Assembly: GCA_002421845.1 (NCBI GenBank)
Contig: DISL01000101.1
Span: 1-26,887 of the forward strand
Length of the DNA stretch: 26,887 nucleotides
DNA from: Epsilonproteobacteria bacterium UBA6211
Lineage (GTDB): Bacteria > Campylobacterota > Campylobacteria > Campylobacterales > Arcobacteraceae
Direction of reading: 5' to 3'
Numbering within the stretch: the first letter of the stretch is position 1; each line of letters starts with the position of its first letter. Shown piece after piece: positions 1 through 7,596 of this stretch. Position numbers and translations under genes: made by a program. The notes below the pieces were generated by a model, which saw only the letters and a list, made by a program, of their open reading frames with translations, searched no databases and was not told the origin of the DNA.

Positions 1-18
1 TATGAGATAACGCGGAAG

Positions 19-432
19 TCAGGAGAGTGTCGTAAATTCGTTTTGCGTATAAGAACTAAATCTAATCCCAACTCTTTTTCTAAGTCCCGTAATCCAATCT
101 TGTAGCGTTCCAAAAGGACACATATATCCGCACCAAGCTTTATTTAGGACTGCAAACCATAAAAGAAAAGTCAAAAGACCTATCAAAATACCCAAACTTG
201 CCATAGAAAAAATCACTTGTGTGGGCATTGCAAGTTGATGCTGAAGGGATATAAGATAGCAAGTCGCCGATGATTCGCTGTTGAACGGACATGCAAAAAT
301 AGGAAAACTACTACCGAAGCTTACGGCAAAATATCCTCCATATACAAAAAGGACAAATGCAATAAGCTGAATCCAAAATCTGACGTTTCGCAAATTACCG
401 TTATTGATAAATCTTTTGAGTCTATTCATCAT
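19..432 (-). CDS. Polyferredoxin-like membrane protein, NapH/CcoG type, apparently truncated
   Basis: This encodes about 137 residues with an N-terminal membrane segment, a CPF...TC cysteine pair, a second membrane segment and a WCGYMCPFG motif, the signature of membrane [4Fe-4S] proteins of the NapH/NosR/CcoG kind. Such proteins pass electrons across or along the inner membrane. Family members normally run on to more helices and ferredoxin-type cysteine clusters, but here a TGA at 19-21 ends the frame soon after the second motif. Downstream of that TGA the same frame stays open to the window edge (LPRYLI), so a nonsense mutation or sequence error is possible. I chose the ATG at 432, which overlaps the end of the upstream gene (ATGATGAATAG) and has an AAGAGA ribosome site 6 nt before it; an upstream ATG at 483 lies deep inside the previous gene. 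It is the third gene of the metal-linked operon. Confidence 0.65.
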   Translation of the reverse strand: MMNRLKRFINNGNLRNVRFWIQLIAFVLFVYGGYFAVSFGSSFPIFACPFNSESSATCYLISLQHQLAMPTQVIFSMASLGILIGLLTFLLWFAVLNKAWCGYMCPFGTLQDWITGLRKRVGIRFSSYTQNEFTTLS

Positions 433-3154
433 TTTGTATCTCTTGATAACATTTTGTTCTTCTTTGTCTGTAGATATATACAAGCAAAGTACTAAAAATC
501 ATAAAAGCTAGAGTAATAGCTAGTCCATAAGCATAAGATTTGTATTCATCTTCACCAGGATAAAACGTAACAGGGTAGGTTAGGATAAATTTCTCTTGAT
601 AATACGTATCGCTCAAAGAATCTCTTTCATACTCCATAGTAATCATTAGGCTTTGTTTGTGTCTTTTGTCAAATTCAGACCAATTTGGGAAATAATCTTT
701 AATGATATTGAACTTTACAAACCCGTCTTTGTCTGTTTGTAGCTCTTGCTTCCATCCGGTGTCAAGATCAATTTTGATTTTAGCATTAGCCAAAGGTTTA
801 CCCTCTAATAAAGCTTGAAATTTAAGCTCTTCGCCGCTATAGTTCTTGTAAAAGAAACTATCTTCTTTATCTCCTCTAAACCGTATCAAGTCAATTTTTG
901 GCTCTTTTGCAAAAAGTATCTCTCTATCTTTGTCGGAATATTTATCGGTATTACCGTGACTTCCTTGTAGGTATTCCATTTTTGCGGTTTTGTGGTACAA
1001 AATATCGTTATTTACGGTTTCATTGACTGCAAAAAGCGTATAATACCCGTTATTTGGTATTTCAAAAACAAAAGCATTTGATTTTTTATCTTTGTTTAAA
1101 TCTTTTAATTCCTGTTTTGAACTATAATAAAAAGATTTTACATCTACATTTGCAAGGCTTTGGGCATTGATATTTCCTGAAGCCAACCATATTTTTTTTG
1201 TAGGTATTACGTTTGGATTACCAGAACCTCCACCGTGACTATGCATAGAACCGCCGCCTTTATCTCCTTTTGCCTTTGATGGGTCTTCAAGGGTAAAAAA
1301 TATTGGTTCATCGTCTTTTATAGCAGAACTTGTAGTCGGTGCAAAATCTTTGAATGCTACTTCAAGGGCTTGGTCAAAATCCATTAGCTCACCGCCGTTT
1401 TGTTTTACAAACTCTACTGCATCGGATTTTTCCTTGAAAGCATATTTACTAACACTGCTCATGGTTGCAGGTTTATTGCTTCCTACCACATAAAAAGCAC
1501 TTTTTACATCAATAAACTTCAAGCTTTTTATATCCACGACTTGTATGTTTTCAAGGGGAAGTTTGTTTATCATCAAATCTTCACACAAACAGTGAATAGA
1601 ACAATATTGTCTTACTTTACCGTCTAGTGTTGCCGTGTGATTTGTTTTATAAAATTGCGGTAAATTCATACCACATACGATACCGCTTGTTTTATTTCTG
1701 CCATCTTGTAAAAGTGTAGCATCTTTGAACGGAACACTTTGAAACATATCCTTACCGCCTCCGCCGTGAGAGTGTGACGAGTGAGAACCGTTTTGAGCAG
1801 GTGGATATTTTACGAGTATATACCCTCTATAAGAGTTGATAGCTATAAAAAATATAACTAAAAACGAAGCAAAAATATAAGCAAATATTTTCCTAATTTT
1901 GGTACTTTCGATGAGTTTGAGTCTTATATATAAAAGTATCAAAGTCCATATTATCCCAAGCCATTTCAAAAGACCTAGATAATGCAACCATGCATCGCCT
2001 CTTTTTGCCAACGGTGAAACTTCTGCTACAATACCAAATGCTTGTGCAAAACCTTGAATGATAGTTTGATAATCTTTGACAAAAAAAGTCTCCAAAGTAT
2101 GCCCTAGCGAACCTAAGATAAACAAAGGTGCATAAGCATATCCCAAAGTCATAAAAGTTTGAGAGTAGTCTTTTTTGAGTACTTTTGAAGCCAGATAAAG
2201 TCCCATAACAGCAAAAAAAGATGTAAGTAAAACTGCATAAATAAATGCAAACATTCCGCCGTATTCACTAAGCCCCAAAAACATTGCCGTTTGATTCCAA
2301 ATCATAGTATCGACTATAGAACTTCTATCAAGCCCATGGGCAAAAGTCATGGTCACCGGAATAGAAGCAAGGATAAGGATATAAACCCATATCTCTTCTT
2401 TGAGAGTTTTGAATTTGTCAAAAAGCTTTTGTGACGGCTTGGTAAATTTGAACTTGACCGATTCACAACTGTTGGCACACTCCATACACAAAGTACAATC
2501 ATCCATGGAGTTTTTGTGAGCAAATGTAAAAGGTTTCAAATCATAAGGACATGCTTTTGCACACTCAAATGTTTTACAGTTTTTGCAATTATCGGTATAA
2601 GTTTCTAGTTTTGTAAACGATAGTTTGTCATAAGCTCTACACATACTACCTATCGGGCAGATATATTTGCAATAACTCATATCTTTGTAAACATAGTAAA
2701 AAACTATAGCGATAGCCGTCATACCCGTAAACATACTTGCCGTTCCCCAAGGAGTTCTCCAAAAGTTTGGAAAAGTATAGTAAATTCCCCACCAACCGAT
2801 AACTAGTAAAAATATCCCTATATATCTATTTTGTAGCCATTTAGGGATATTTCTTTTGAGTCCAACTGCAGTGATGTATTTACCTATGAAACCGTGAGGA
2901 CAGATTCCGCAAAAAATACGCCCAAATGTAGGAAGAGTAGAAACCATAAACAAAGCCCAAAACAATCCCCAAAAAACTGCACCCGTGAATATATTTTCTT
3001 TTGTAGGATTTGAAAAACCGTAATATACGGCATATACGAATAAAGCCAAAACAATAACTCTAATACTCAATAAAAACTTAGGATTTTTAAAGAAAAATCC
3101 TAAGATGGGTCTATTGAAAATATCATTATTGTCTCTTTTTATAAAATTGACCAT
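422..3154 (-). CDS. Fusion protein: NapH/NosR-type polyferredoxin, NosL domain, C-terminal periplasmic domain
   Basis: The product is 910 residues. Residues 25-440 form a multi-helix membrane part with CGICPHG (82-88), CKYICP...C (162-172) and two ferredoxin clusters (C190, C193, C198, C202 and C220, C223, C226, C230), as in NapH/NosR polyferredoxins. A histidine/glycine linker (456-467) leads to a NosL-like domain (about 468-604) with CGM at 494-496, YCSIHC at 517-522, a Met-Ser at 565-566 and the typical GGELMDF ending. NosL proteins bind Cu(I) for nitrous oxide reductase assembly. A second His-rich linker (635-641) precedes a soluble domain (650-865) holding a PLANAKIKI...TDKDG stretch like transthyretin/DUF4198 folds, then a last helix (873-895). 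It follows the TonB receptor gene by 16 nt. A role in reducing and handling imported copper is inferred, not shown. The first cysteine of the usual CPxCGM seems to be lost. Confidence 0.75.
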   Translation of the reverse strand: MVNFIKRDNNDIFNRPILGFFFKNPKFLLSIRVIVLALFVYAVYYGFSNPTKENIFTGAVFWGLFWALFMVSTLPTFGRIFCGICPHGFIGKYITAVGLKRNIPKWLQNRYIGIFLLVIGWWGIYYTFPNFWRTPWGTASMFTGMTAIAIVFYYVYKDMSYCKYICPIGSMCRAYDKLSFTKLETYTDNCKNCKTFECAKACPYDLKPFTFAHKNSMDDCTLCMECANSCESVKFKFTKPSQKLFDKFKTLKEEIWVYILILASIPVTMTFAHGLDRSSIVDTMIWNQTAMFLGLSEYGGMFAFIYAVLLTSFFAVMGLYLASKVLKKDYSQTFMTLGYAYAPLFILGSLGHTLETFFVKDYQTIIQGFAQAFGIVAEVSPLAKRGDAWLHYLGLLKWLGIIWTLILLYIRLKLIESTKIRKIFAYIFASFLVIFFIAINSYRGYILVKYPPAQNGSHSSHSHGGGGKDMFQSVPFKDATLLQDGRNKTSGIVCGMNLPQFYKTNHTATLDGKVRQYCSIHCLCEDLMINKLPLENIQVVDIKSLKFIDVKSAFYVVGSNKPATMSSVSKYAFKEKSDAVEFVKQNGGELMDFDQALEVAFKDFAPTTSSAIKDDEPIFFTLEDPSKAKGDKGGGSMHSHGGGSGNPNVIPTKKIWLASGNINAQSLANVDVKSFYYSSKQELKDLNKDKKSNAFVFEIPNNGYYTLFAVNETVNNDILYHKTAKMEYLQGSHGNTDKYSDKDREILFAKEPKIDLIRFRGDKEDSFFYKNYSGEELKFQALLEGKPLANAKIKIDLDTGWKQELQTDKDGFVKFNIIKDYFPNWSEFDKRHKQSLMITMEYERDSLSDTYYQEKFILTYPVTFYPGEDEYKSYAYGLAITLAFMIFSTLLVYIYRQRRTKCYQEIQNDE

Positions 3155-3170
3155 AAGATATTACCTTGTA

Positions 3171-5363
3171 TTAAAATTTAAGAGCTAAACCGGCTGTGTA
3201 TGTTCTACCTTGATTGACTGTGAGTGACAAATCTTCTGCATCGAATTTACCGTCATTATTTCTATCACTACTTGATCTAGCAGTATTATAATAATACTCA
3301 TCAAATAGGTTATCAACTCTTGCGAATAAAGTCGCTTCATAGTTATTTATTTTAGTTTTATACTGTCCAAGTATATTGACAGTTGAATAACCGTCAATTT
3401 TTATAGCATTTAAATCATCAGCATAGTAGCTCGATTTTTTATTTATTTCTGTTGTAAATAAAAATTTAGGAGTCACTTGGAAATCAAAAGCAAGATTAAT
3501 TGTATGTCTTGATGTTCTAGGTATGGTATTTCCCGTTACGTCAAAATGCGATATGGTTGTAATGTTTGAATTTCCATCAAGATCGATAGTAAAGTTGTTA
3601 TAATCCGTATATTTTGCCTTTAAGTAGGTATATGCTAAATTATATGAAATTTTTTCATGCAGTTTATCTTTTATAGCAAGTTCAAGCCCTTCATGTTTTG
3701 CTCCACCTACATTATCCCACATATCACTATCTGCACCTGTGCTTTTACCATAGTTTCCTGATGTTTTCATTATAAAATCTTTTCTATCTATTCTAAACAA
3801 AGAAGCTTCATATCCAAACGTTCCACTATATCCTCTTATTCCTATTTCATAATTGTGTGATTGTTCCGGTTTTAAGTCATAATTAGCTTCCGTACAAGAA
3901 TATGTACTACATGAACCACCAAGCATTTGATCAACAGTCGGTGCTCTAAAACCTGTAGAATAGTTTACAAATAATGAATTATTATCATTTATATCATAGT
4001 TCGACCCAACTCTATATGAATAAACATCAAAATCTTTGCTGAAATCAGTGTCATTTAATATATCATGACTATCAAGTTTTATAGTGTCATATCTTAAGTT
4101 AAAAGTAGCACTTAGTTTATCGTTTAACTGATGTTTGTATTCACCGTAAAGTGCATAAACATTCTCATCCATTTTATCTTGGCTTCTTGTATCTCCTGCC
4201 GTATATACCGTACCGCCTGGACCAGGTCTACTTTTGTATGTAACTTTATTTACAGTTTTGTTGTTATACTCATTATCTCTTAAATCAATTCCAAGAAGAG
4301 TTGCGAATGACTCATAAGATGTTCTATACTCACTTTTGATACCGGCTTGTGTTTGCTTGTAGAAATTATTTACGGTATAGTCATCATCCGTGAATAATGG
4401 TGCGGATGAACCTGTAATATCAGTCGTTTGCGGGGCAGACCAAAATGTTGTATCATCTTTATAAACATACCCATTAACTAATAAATTGGAATTATTTTCA
4501 AAATCTTTTGAATATGTTGCAAATGCTTTAAGTAGTTCTACATCAAACATTCTAGTATAGTCTCTACTCTCTTCAACACCGTTAAAAATACTTTTTGGAT
4601 TATTCTTTGCTTCAGTAGCACCACCTACGGTACCGTGTGAATCTTTTTTACGTTTTGAATATTCCGTACCGAAACTAATATCGGATGTTTCATCTATATA
4701 ATATTGTATTTTACCGTTGAAATATTTTGCACTATAGCCCGAATCTTCATGATAGCCGTCAGCTTTTCTTTCACTTCCTTGAATATGAAAACTAAGTTTG
4801 TCGTTAGCATATCCAGTTCTAGCAAGGATTTTTTGGTAGCCAAAACTTCCACGCTCAATAGTAGCAAAATTGTGTGCATATTTTGCACCCCTTTTTGTAG
4901 TGATAATAACTGCACCACTTAATGCATCATCACCAAAAAGATAACTTGCCCCACCTTTGATAACTTTGATTGATTCTATATTGTCTAAATCTATATTAAC
5001 TGCACCTGTTCTCTCAAATACCGGTACACCGTCGATAACGACTGCAACACCAGGTTTTTCGCCCATGTACATTTGGTTTTCTACACCTCTGATATGTATT
5101 TTTAGAGAATCTCCAGTTTTTACCTCTGTAGTAATACCCGGTATAGACTGAAGCATTTGTTGGATGTTTTCCACATGTGAATCATCAACTTTTTGACCGC
5201 TTATACTAGATACACTTGATACTTCAGTTTTATTTGACATAAATTTATCATCAATAGTAGATGACTCTACGTTTATTAATCCAAGATTTTCGTTTGCATT
5301 TGCACCGTTTACAATACCGACCAAAAGACAGGCAAGTAAGGCTTTATTTGTGGATATTTTCAT
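3171..5363 (-). CDS. TonB-dependent outer-membrane receptor
   Basis: This 730-residue protein imports a scarce ligand across the outer membrane using energy from TonB-ExbBD. A signal peptide covers about residues 1-23, followed by a possible TonB box (GLINVESS, 28-35). The plug domain runs from about 43 to 160 and shows IRGVENQMYMGEKPGVAVVIDG-type residues and the GGASYLFGDDALSGAVIITT end. The rest is a beta-barrel with the conserved LKPEQSHNYEIG stretch and a C-terminal phenylalanine. Residues 700-711 (DRNNDGKFDAED) match an EF-hand-like calcium loop, seen in a number of such receptors. An AGGGGA ribosome site precedes the ATG. Being first in an operon with polyferredoxin and NosL domains suggests a metal or metallophore ligand, copper being the best guess, but ligand cannot be read from sequence. 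Siderophore or cobalamin receptors are alternatives. Confidence 0.88.
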   Translation of the reverse strand: MKISTNKALLACLLVGIVNGANANENLGLINVESSTIDDKFMSNKTEVSSVSSISGQKVDDSHVENIQQMLQSIPGITTEVKTGDSLKIHIRGVENQMYMGEKPGVAVVIDGVPVFERTGAVNIDLDNIESIKVIKGGASYLFGDDALSGAVIITTKRGAKYAHNFATIERGSFGYQKILARTGYANDKLSFHIQGSERKADGYHEDSGYSAKYFNGKIQYYIDETSDISFGTEYSKRKKDSHGTVGGATEAKNNPKSIFNGVEESRDYTRMFDVELLKAFATYSKDFENNSNLLVNGYVYKDDTTFWSAPQTTDITGSSAPLFTDDDYTVNNFYKQTQAGIKSEYRTSYESFATLLGIDLRDNEYNNKTVNKVTYKSRPGPGGTVYTAGDTRSQDKMDENVYALYGEYKHQLNDKLSATFNLRYDTIKLDSHDILNDTDFSKDFDVYSYRVGSNYDINDNNSLFVNYSTGFRAPTVDQMLGGSCSTYSCTEANYDLKPEQSHNYEIGIRGYSGTFGYEASLFRIDRKDFIMKTSGNYGKSTGADSDMWDNVGGAKHEGLELAIKDKLHEKISYNLAYTYLKAKYTDYNNFTIDLDGNSNITTISHFDVTGNTIPRTSRHTINLAFDFQVTPKFLFTTEINKKSSYYADDLNAIKIDGYSTVNILGQYKTKINNYEATLFARVDNLFDEYYYNTARSSSDRNNDGKFDAEDLSLTVNQGRTYTAGLALKF

Positions 5364-5521
5364 ATTTCCCCTTTTTTTATGTAAAAAATTTGTAGTATTC
5401 TCTCATATTAGTGTTAATTATTAATATATTTATTTAAGTTTATTGATATTTATATATTTTTAACTCTTTTTAATTATTAAAGTATTAGAATTAAATAAGA
5501 TTTTTTTATAAGGAGTGGATA
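5364..5521. promoter_or_regulatory. Divergent intergenic region between TonB receptor and DUF1104-like genes
   Basis: A 158-nt, very AT-rich gap that must carry the start signals of both genes. Ribosome sites are clear on each side (AGGGGA on the minus strand, AGGAG at 5511-5515 on the plus strand). Several TATAAT-like hexamers fit loosely and none stands out, so I give no exact promoter. A shared metal-responsive operator would be expected here but no convincing palindrome was found. Confidence 0.45.
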
Positions 5522-5899
5522 ATGAAAAAGTTGTCATCTGTGTTATTGGGGGCTTTGTTTTGTAGTAGTGTGTTGTATGCCGTTGATTATAATTCAATGA
5601 CTTTAGAACAATTAGAAGCACTCAAGGGGACTGTTCCTGTTGAAAAAAGAAATGAGTTTCAAGAAGTCATGAGAAATAAAAAACAAGGTCAGAATCAAGT
5701 AAATAAAGAGTATAGGGATGAGCAAAGAGAATTGAAATTAGAAGAAAAAGAAGAGCGTAAAGAGATGAAGCAATTACAAAAAGATGATAAAAAGCAGTTG
5801 ATGCAAGAAATAAAAGAACAAAAAAAAGAACAGCAACAGCAGTTCTTACAAGAACGTAAAAAACAAAATGAAGGTGGACAAAGAAAAGGGATGATGTAA
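5522..5899 (+). CDS. Small secreted, highly charged protein, DUF1104-like N-terminal half
   Basis: The product has 125 residues. A signal peptide ends near VLYA (residue 20). Residues 22-50 (DYNSMTLEQLEALKGTVP...RNEFQEVMRNK) resemble the DUF1104 family of small periplasmic proteins found in Helicobacter and Campylobacter. The remainder, residues 50-125, is almost entirely K, E, Q and R, predicted to form one long charged helix or coiled coil, and ends GGQRKGMM. A good AGGAG ribosome site lies 6 nt before the ATG. It is transcribed divergently from the TonB receptor gene across a 158-nt AT-rich gap and is closed by a strong hairpin terminator. The function is unknown. A periplasmic sensor or chaperone tied to the metal module is possible; low-complexity composition makes homology claims beyond the N-terminal half weak. 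Confidence 0.75.
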   Translation: MKKLSSVLLGALFCSSVLYAVDYNSMTLEQLEALKGTVPVEKRNEFQEVMRNKKQGQNQVNKEYRDEQRELKLEEKEERKEMKQLQKDDKKQLMQEIKEQKKEQQQQFLQERKKQNEGGQRKGMM

Positions 5900-5928
5900 A
5901 AAAATGCATAAAATGATTTGATTATTTT

Positions 5929-5965
5929 AAAGACAACTGTATATTATTTATACAGTTGTCTTTTT
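5929..5965. terminator. Intrinsic terminator, 15-bp perfect stem
   Basis: The arms 5929-5943 and 5949-5963 pair perfectly over 15 bp around a 5-nt loop (TTATT). A run of T follows on the plus strand (5961-5965) and an A-rich tract precedes it, so it can stop transcription of the DUF1104-like gene. Confidence 0.9.
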
Positions 5966-5985
5966 ATAAATGTTGATTTTTTGTG

Positions 5986-5991
5986 TATAAT
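5986..5991 (+). promoter_or_regulatory. Probable sigma-70 -10 box for the NifA-like gene
   Basis: A perfect TATAAT preceded by TGTG lies 32 nt upstream of the GTG start. No -35 consensus is seen, which is usual in Campylobacterota where T-rich periodic sequence replaces it. Confidence 0.55.
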
Positions 5992-6022
5992 CTAGTTTAA
6001 ATTACAAATATAAGGGGTTTTA

Positions 6023-7537
6023 GTGTTTAATAATATGCAAAATTCGAGTGAAACAGAGTATTCAAAAGAGTTTTTTGTATTTTATGAAATAGCATTAAGA
6101 CTACTTGATTTAAATAACTACCAAGATTCTATTTCTAAATCGCTAAGAATTTTAAAAGATAGCTTCAAATTCAAAAAATGTGAGATTTACATACCTGACG
6201 ATGATGATTTGAAACTTTTTGCATCTTCCGATCAAGATATAGAACCTACGTTCAAAGAATTTAGAGAAGCACGTATTTTGGCTCAAAAAAGTCAAGAAAG
6301 AATAGTTGTGGACAATCAATATAACGATATGGTATTTTTTGATAAGTCAAAAAATGTAGATATTGAAAATATAATTTATTTGGCTATTCCGCTTATTCAT
6401 AAGGGTGATGTTATAGGTATTTTTAGCACATCATTTTATGAAAATAGTGATGATTCCTCTATTAAAAAGATTAATTTTATCGATTATATAACTACTTTGT
6501 ATAGATATGCTATTTTTTCAAATCTTGAAAAAGACTATAAGGTAGGTAAGTTTCAAGAACTAAAGCAATATTATGAAAAAGAGTTTGATTTAAGTTATTA
6601 TGATATGCAAACTTGCGTATTTATAGATGAGCCTATGAAAACTCTTAAAAACAATGTAATTAAACTAGCTCCTAATGATATAAGAGTTCTTATCAAAGGT
6701 GAAATAGGTACAGAAAAACTCTCTATAGCCACAATGATTCATAAATTAAGCCACAGACAAAATAAGCCTTTTGTAATATTAAATTCAAATATATATGATG
6801 ATAGGGATTTGGAAATTGAGCTTTTTGGGAATAAGAAGCAAGTAAACAAAATGAGCAAAGATTTCAAGATGGGCAAACTAGAACTTGCTAACGGTGGGAC
6901 TTTGATTATTGAAGATATTGATAAACTGCCTATGTTTATTCAAAAAAAACTTGTGGATGTTTTAAAATATAATGAACATAAAAGTCAAGCTTTCTCAAAA
7001 TATAATGTCAGAATTATTGCAACAACATCAAATGAGTTGGACAGTGCTATTTTAAACGGTACATTTTACGGGGAACTTTATACTATTTTAAATCTACTTA
7101 CTATAGAAGTGCCTCCTTTACGTAAAAGAGGTAGTGATATAGCTTATTTTATCAATACAATGTTAGATAAGTTTAATATCTTATATGGCAAAAATATAGC
7201 TTTTAGCGATGATGCTTTGATGTTTTTACAGACATATCCTTATCAAGGTAATGTTAAAGAACTTGAATGTTGTATAGAAAAAATAGTCTATGCGTCTTCA
7301 AAGTCTGTTATTACTAAAAATGATATTTTACTTCTTGGTGCGATGCTTGGAAGCGAAGATCAACAAAAAGAGTATCAAGATATTTTTATGTCCAATAGAA
7401 CCTTAGAAGAGCTAGAAAAAGAAGCTATTTTAAATGCACTTATAAAAACGAACTACAATCAAACTGAAGCTGCGAAACGTTTGGGTATAACACTTAGACA
7501 GATAGGGTATAAAATTAAGAAATATGAGCTTATATAA
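6023..7537 (+). CDS. NifA/NtrC-like regulator with degenerate AAA+ domain
   Basis: This 504-residue protein has a GAF-like sensor domain (about 20-165), a sigma-54-activator type AAA+ domain (about 198-435) and a Fis-type helix-turn-helix (about 460-504, NQTEAAKRLGITLRQIGYKI) of NifA style. The AAA+ core is recognisable (ELFGN, LELANGGTL, VPPLRKRGSDI, YPYQGNVKELE) but key residues are changed. Walker A reads GEIGTEK instead of GESGTGK, the GAFTGA loop is replaced by residues 270-278 (NKKQVNKMS), Walker B has ED for DE, and both arginines of the usual FRxDLYYRL finger are missing (FYGELYTIL, 348-356). It therefore probably binds DNA but cannot drive sigma-54 open-complex formation. A GTG start is chosen because AAGGGG lies 5 nt upstream; an ATG follows at 6035. 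Its target genes are not evident; the metal module and moeA are the neighbours. Confidence 0.82.
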   Translation: MFNNMQNSSETEYSKEFFVFYEIALRLLDLNNYQDSISKSLRILKDSFKFKKCEIYIPDDDDLKLFASSDQDIEPTFKEFREARILAQKSQERIVVDNQYNDMVFFDKSKNVDIENIIYLAIPLIHKGDVIGIFSTSFYENSDDSSIKKINFIDYITTLYRYAIFSNLEKDYKVGKFQELKQYYEKEFDLSYYDMQTCVFIDEPMKTLKNNVIKLAPNDIRVLIKGEIGTEKLSIATMIHKLSHRQNKPFVILNSNIYDDRDLEIELFGNKKQVNKMSKDFKMGKLELANGGTLIIEDIDKLPMFIQKKLVDVLKYNEHKSQAFSKYNVRIIATTSNELDSAILNGTFYGELYTILNLLTIEVPPLRKRGSDIAYFINTMLDKFNILYGKNIAFSDDALMFLQTYPYQGNVKELECCIEKIVYASSKSVITKNDILLLGAMLGSEDQQKEYQDIFMSNRTLEELEKEAILNALIKTNYNQTEAAKRLGITLRQIGYKIKKYELI

Positions 7538-7596
7538 GTAACTTATAACCACTTTTTTGACATAATCAAACAAAAACAATTTACAAAGAAGAATCT

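Noticed and set aside
19..21. Selenocysteine reading of the TGA in the polyferredoxin
   Set aside because: No selenocysteine hairpin seen and the family has no such residue there; truncation or error is simpler.
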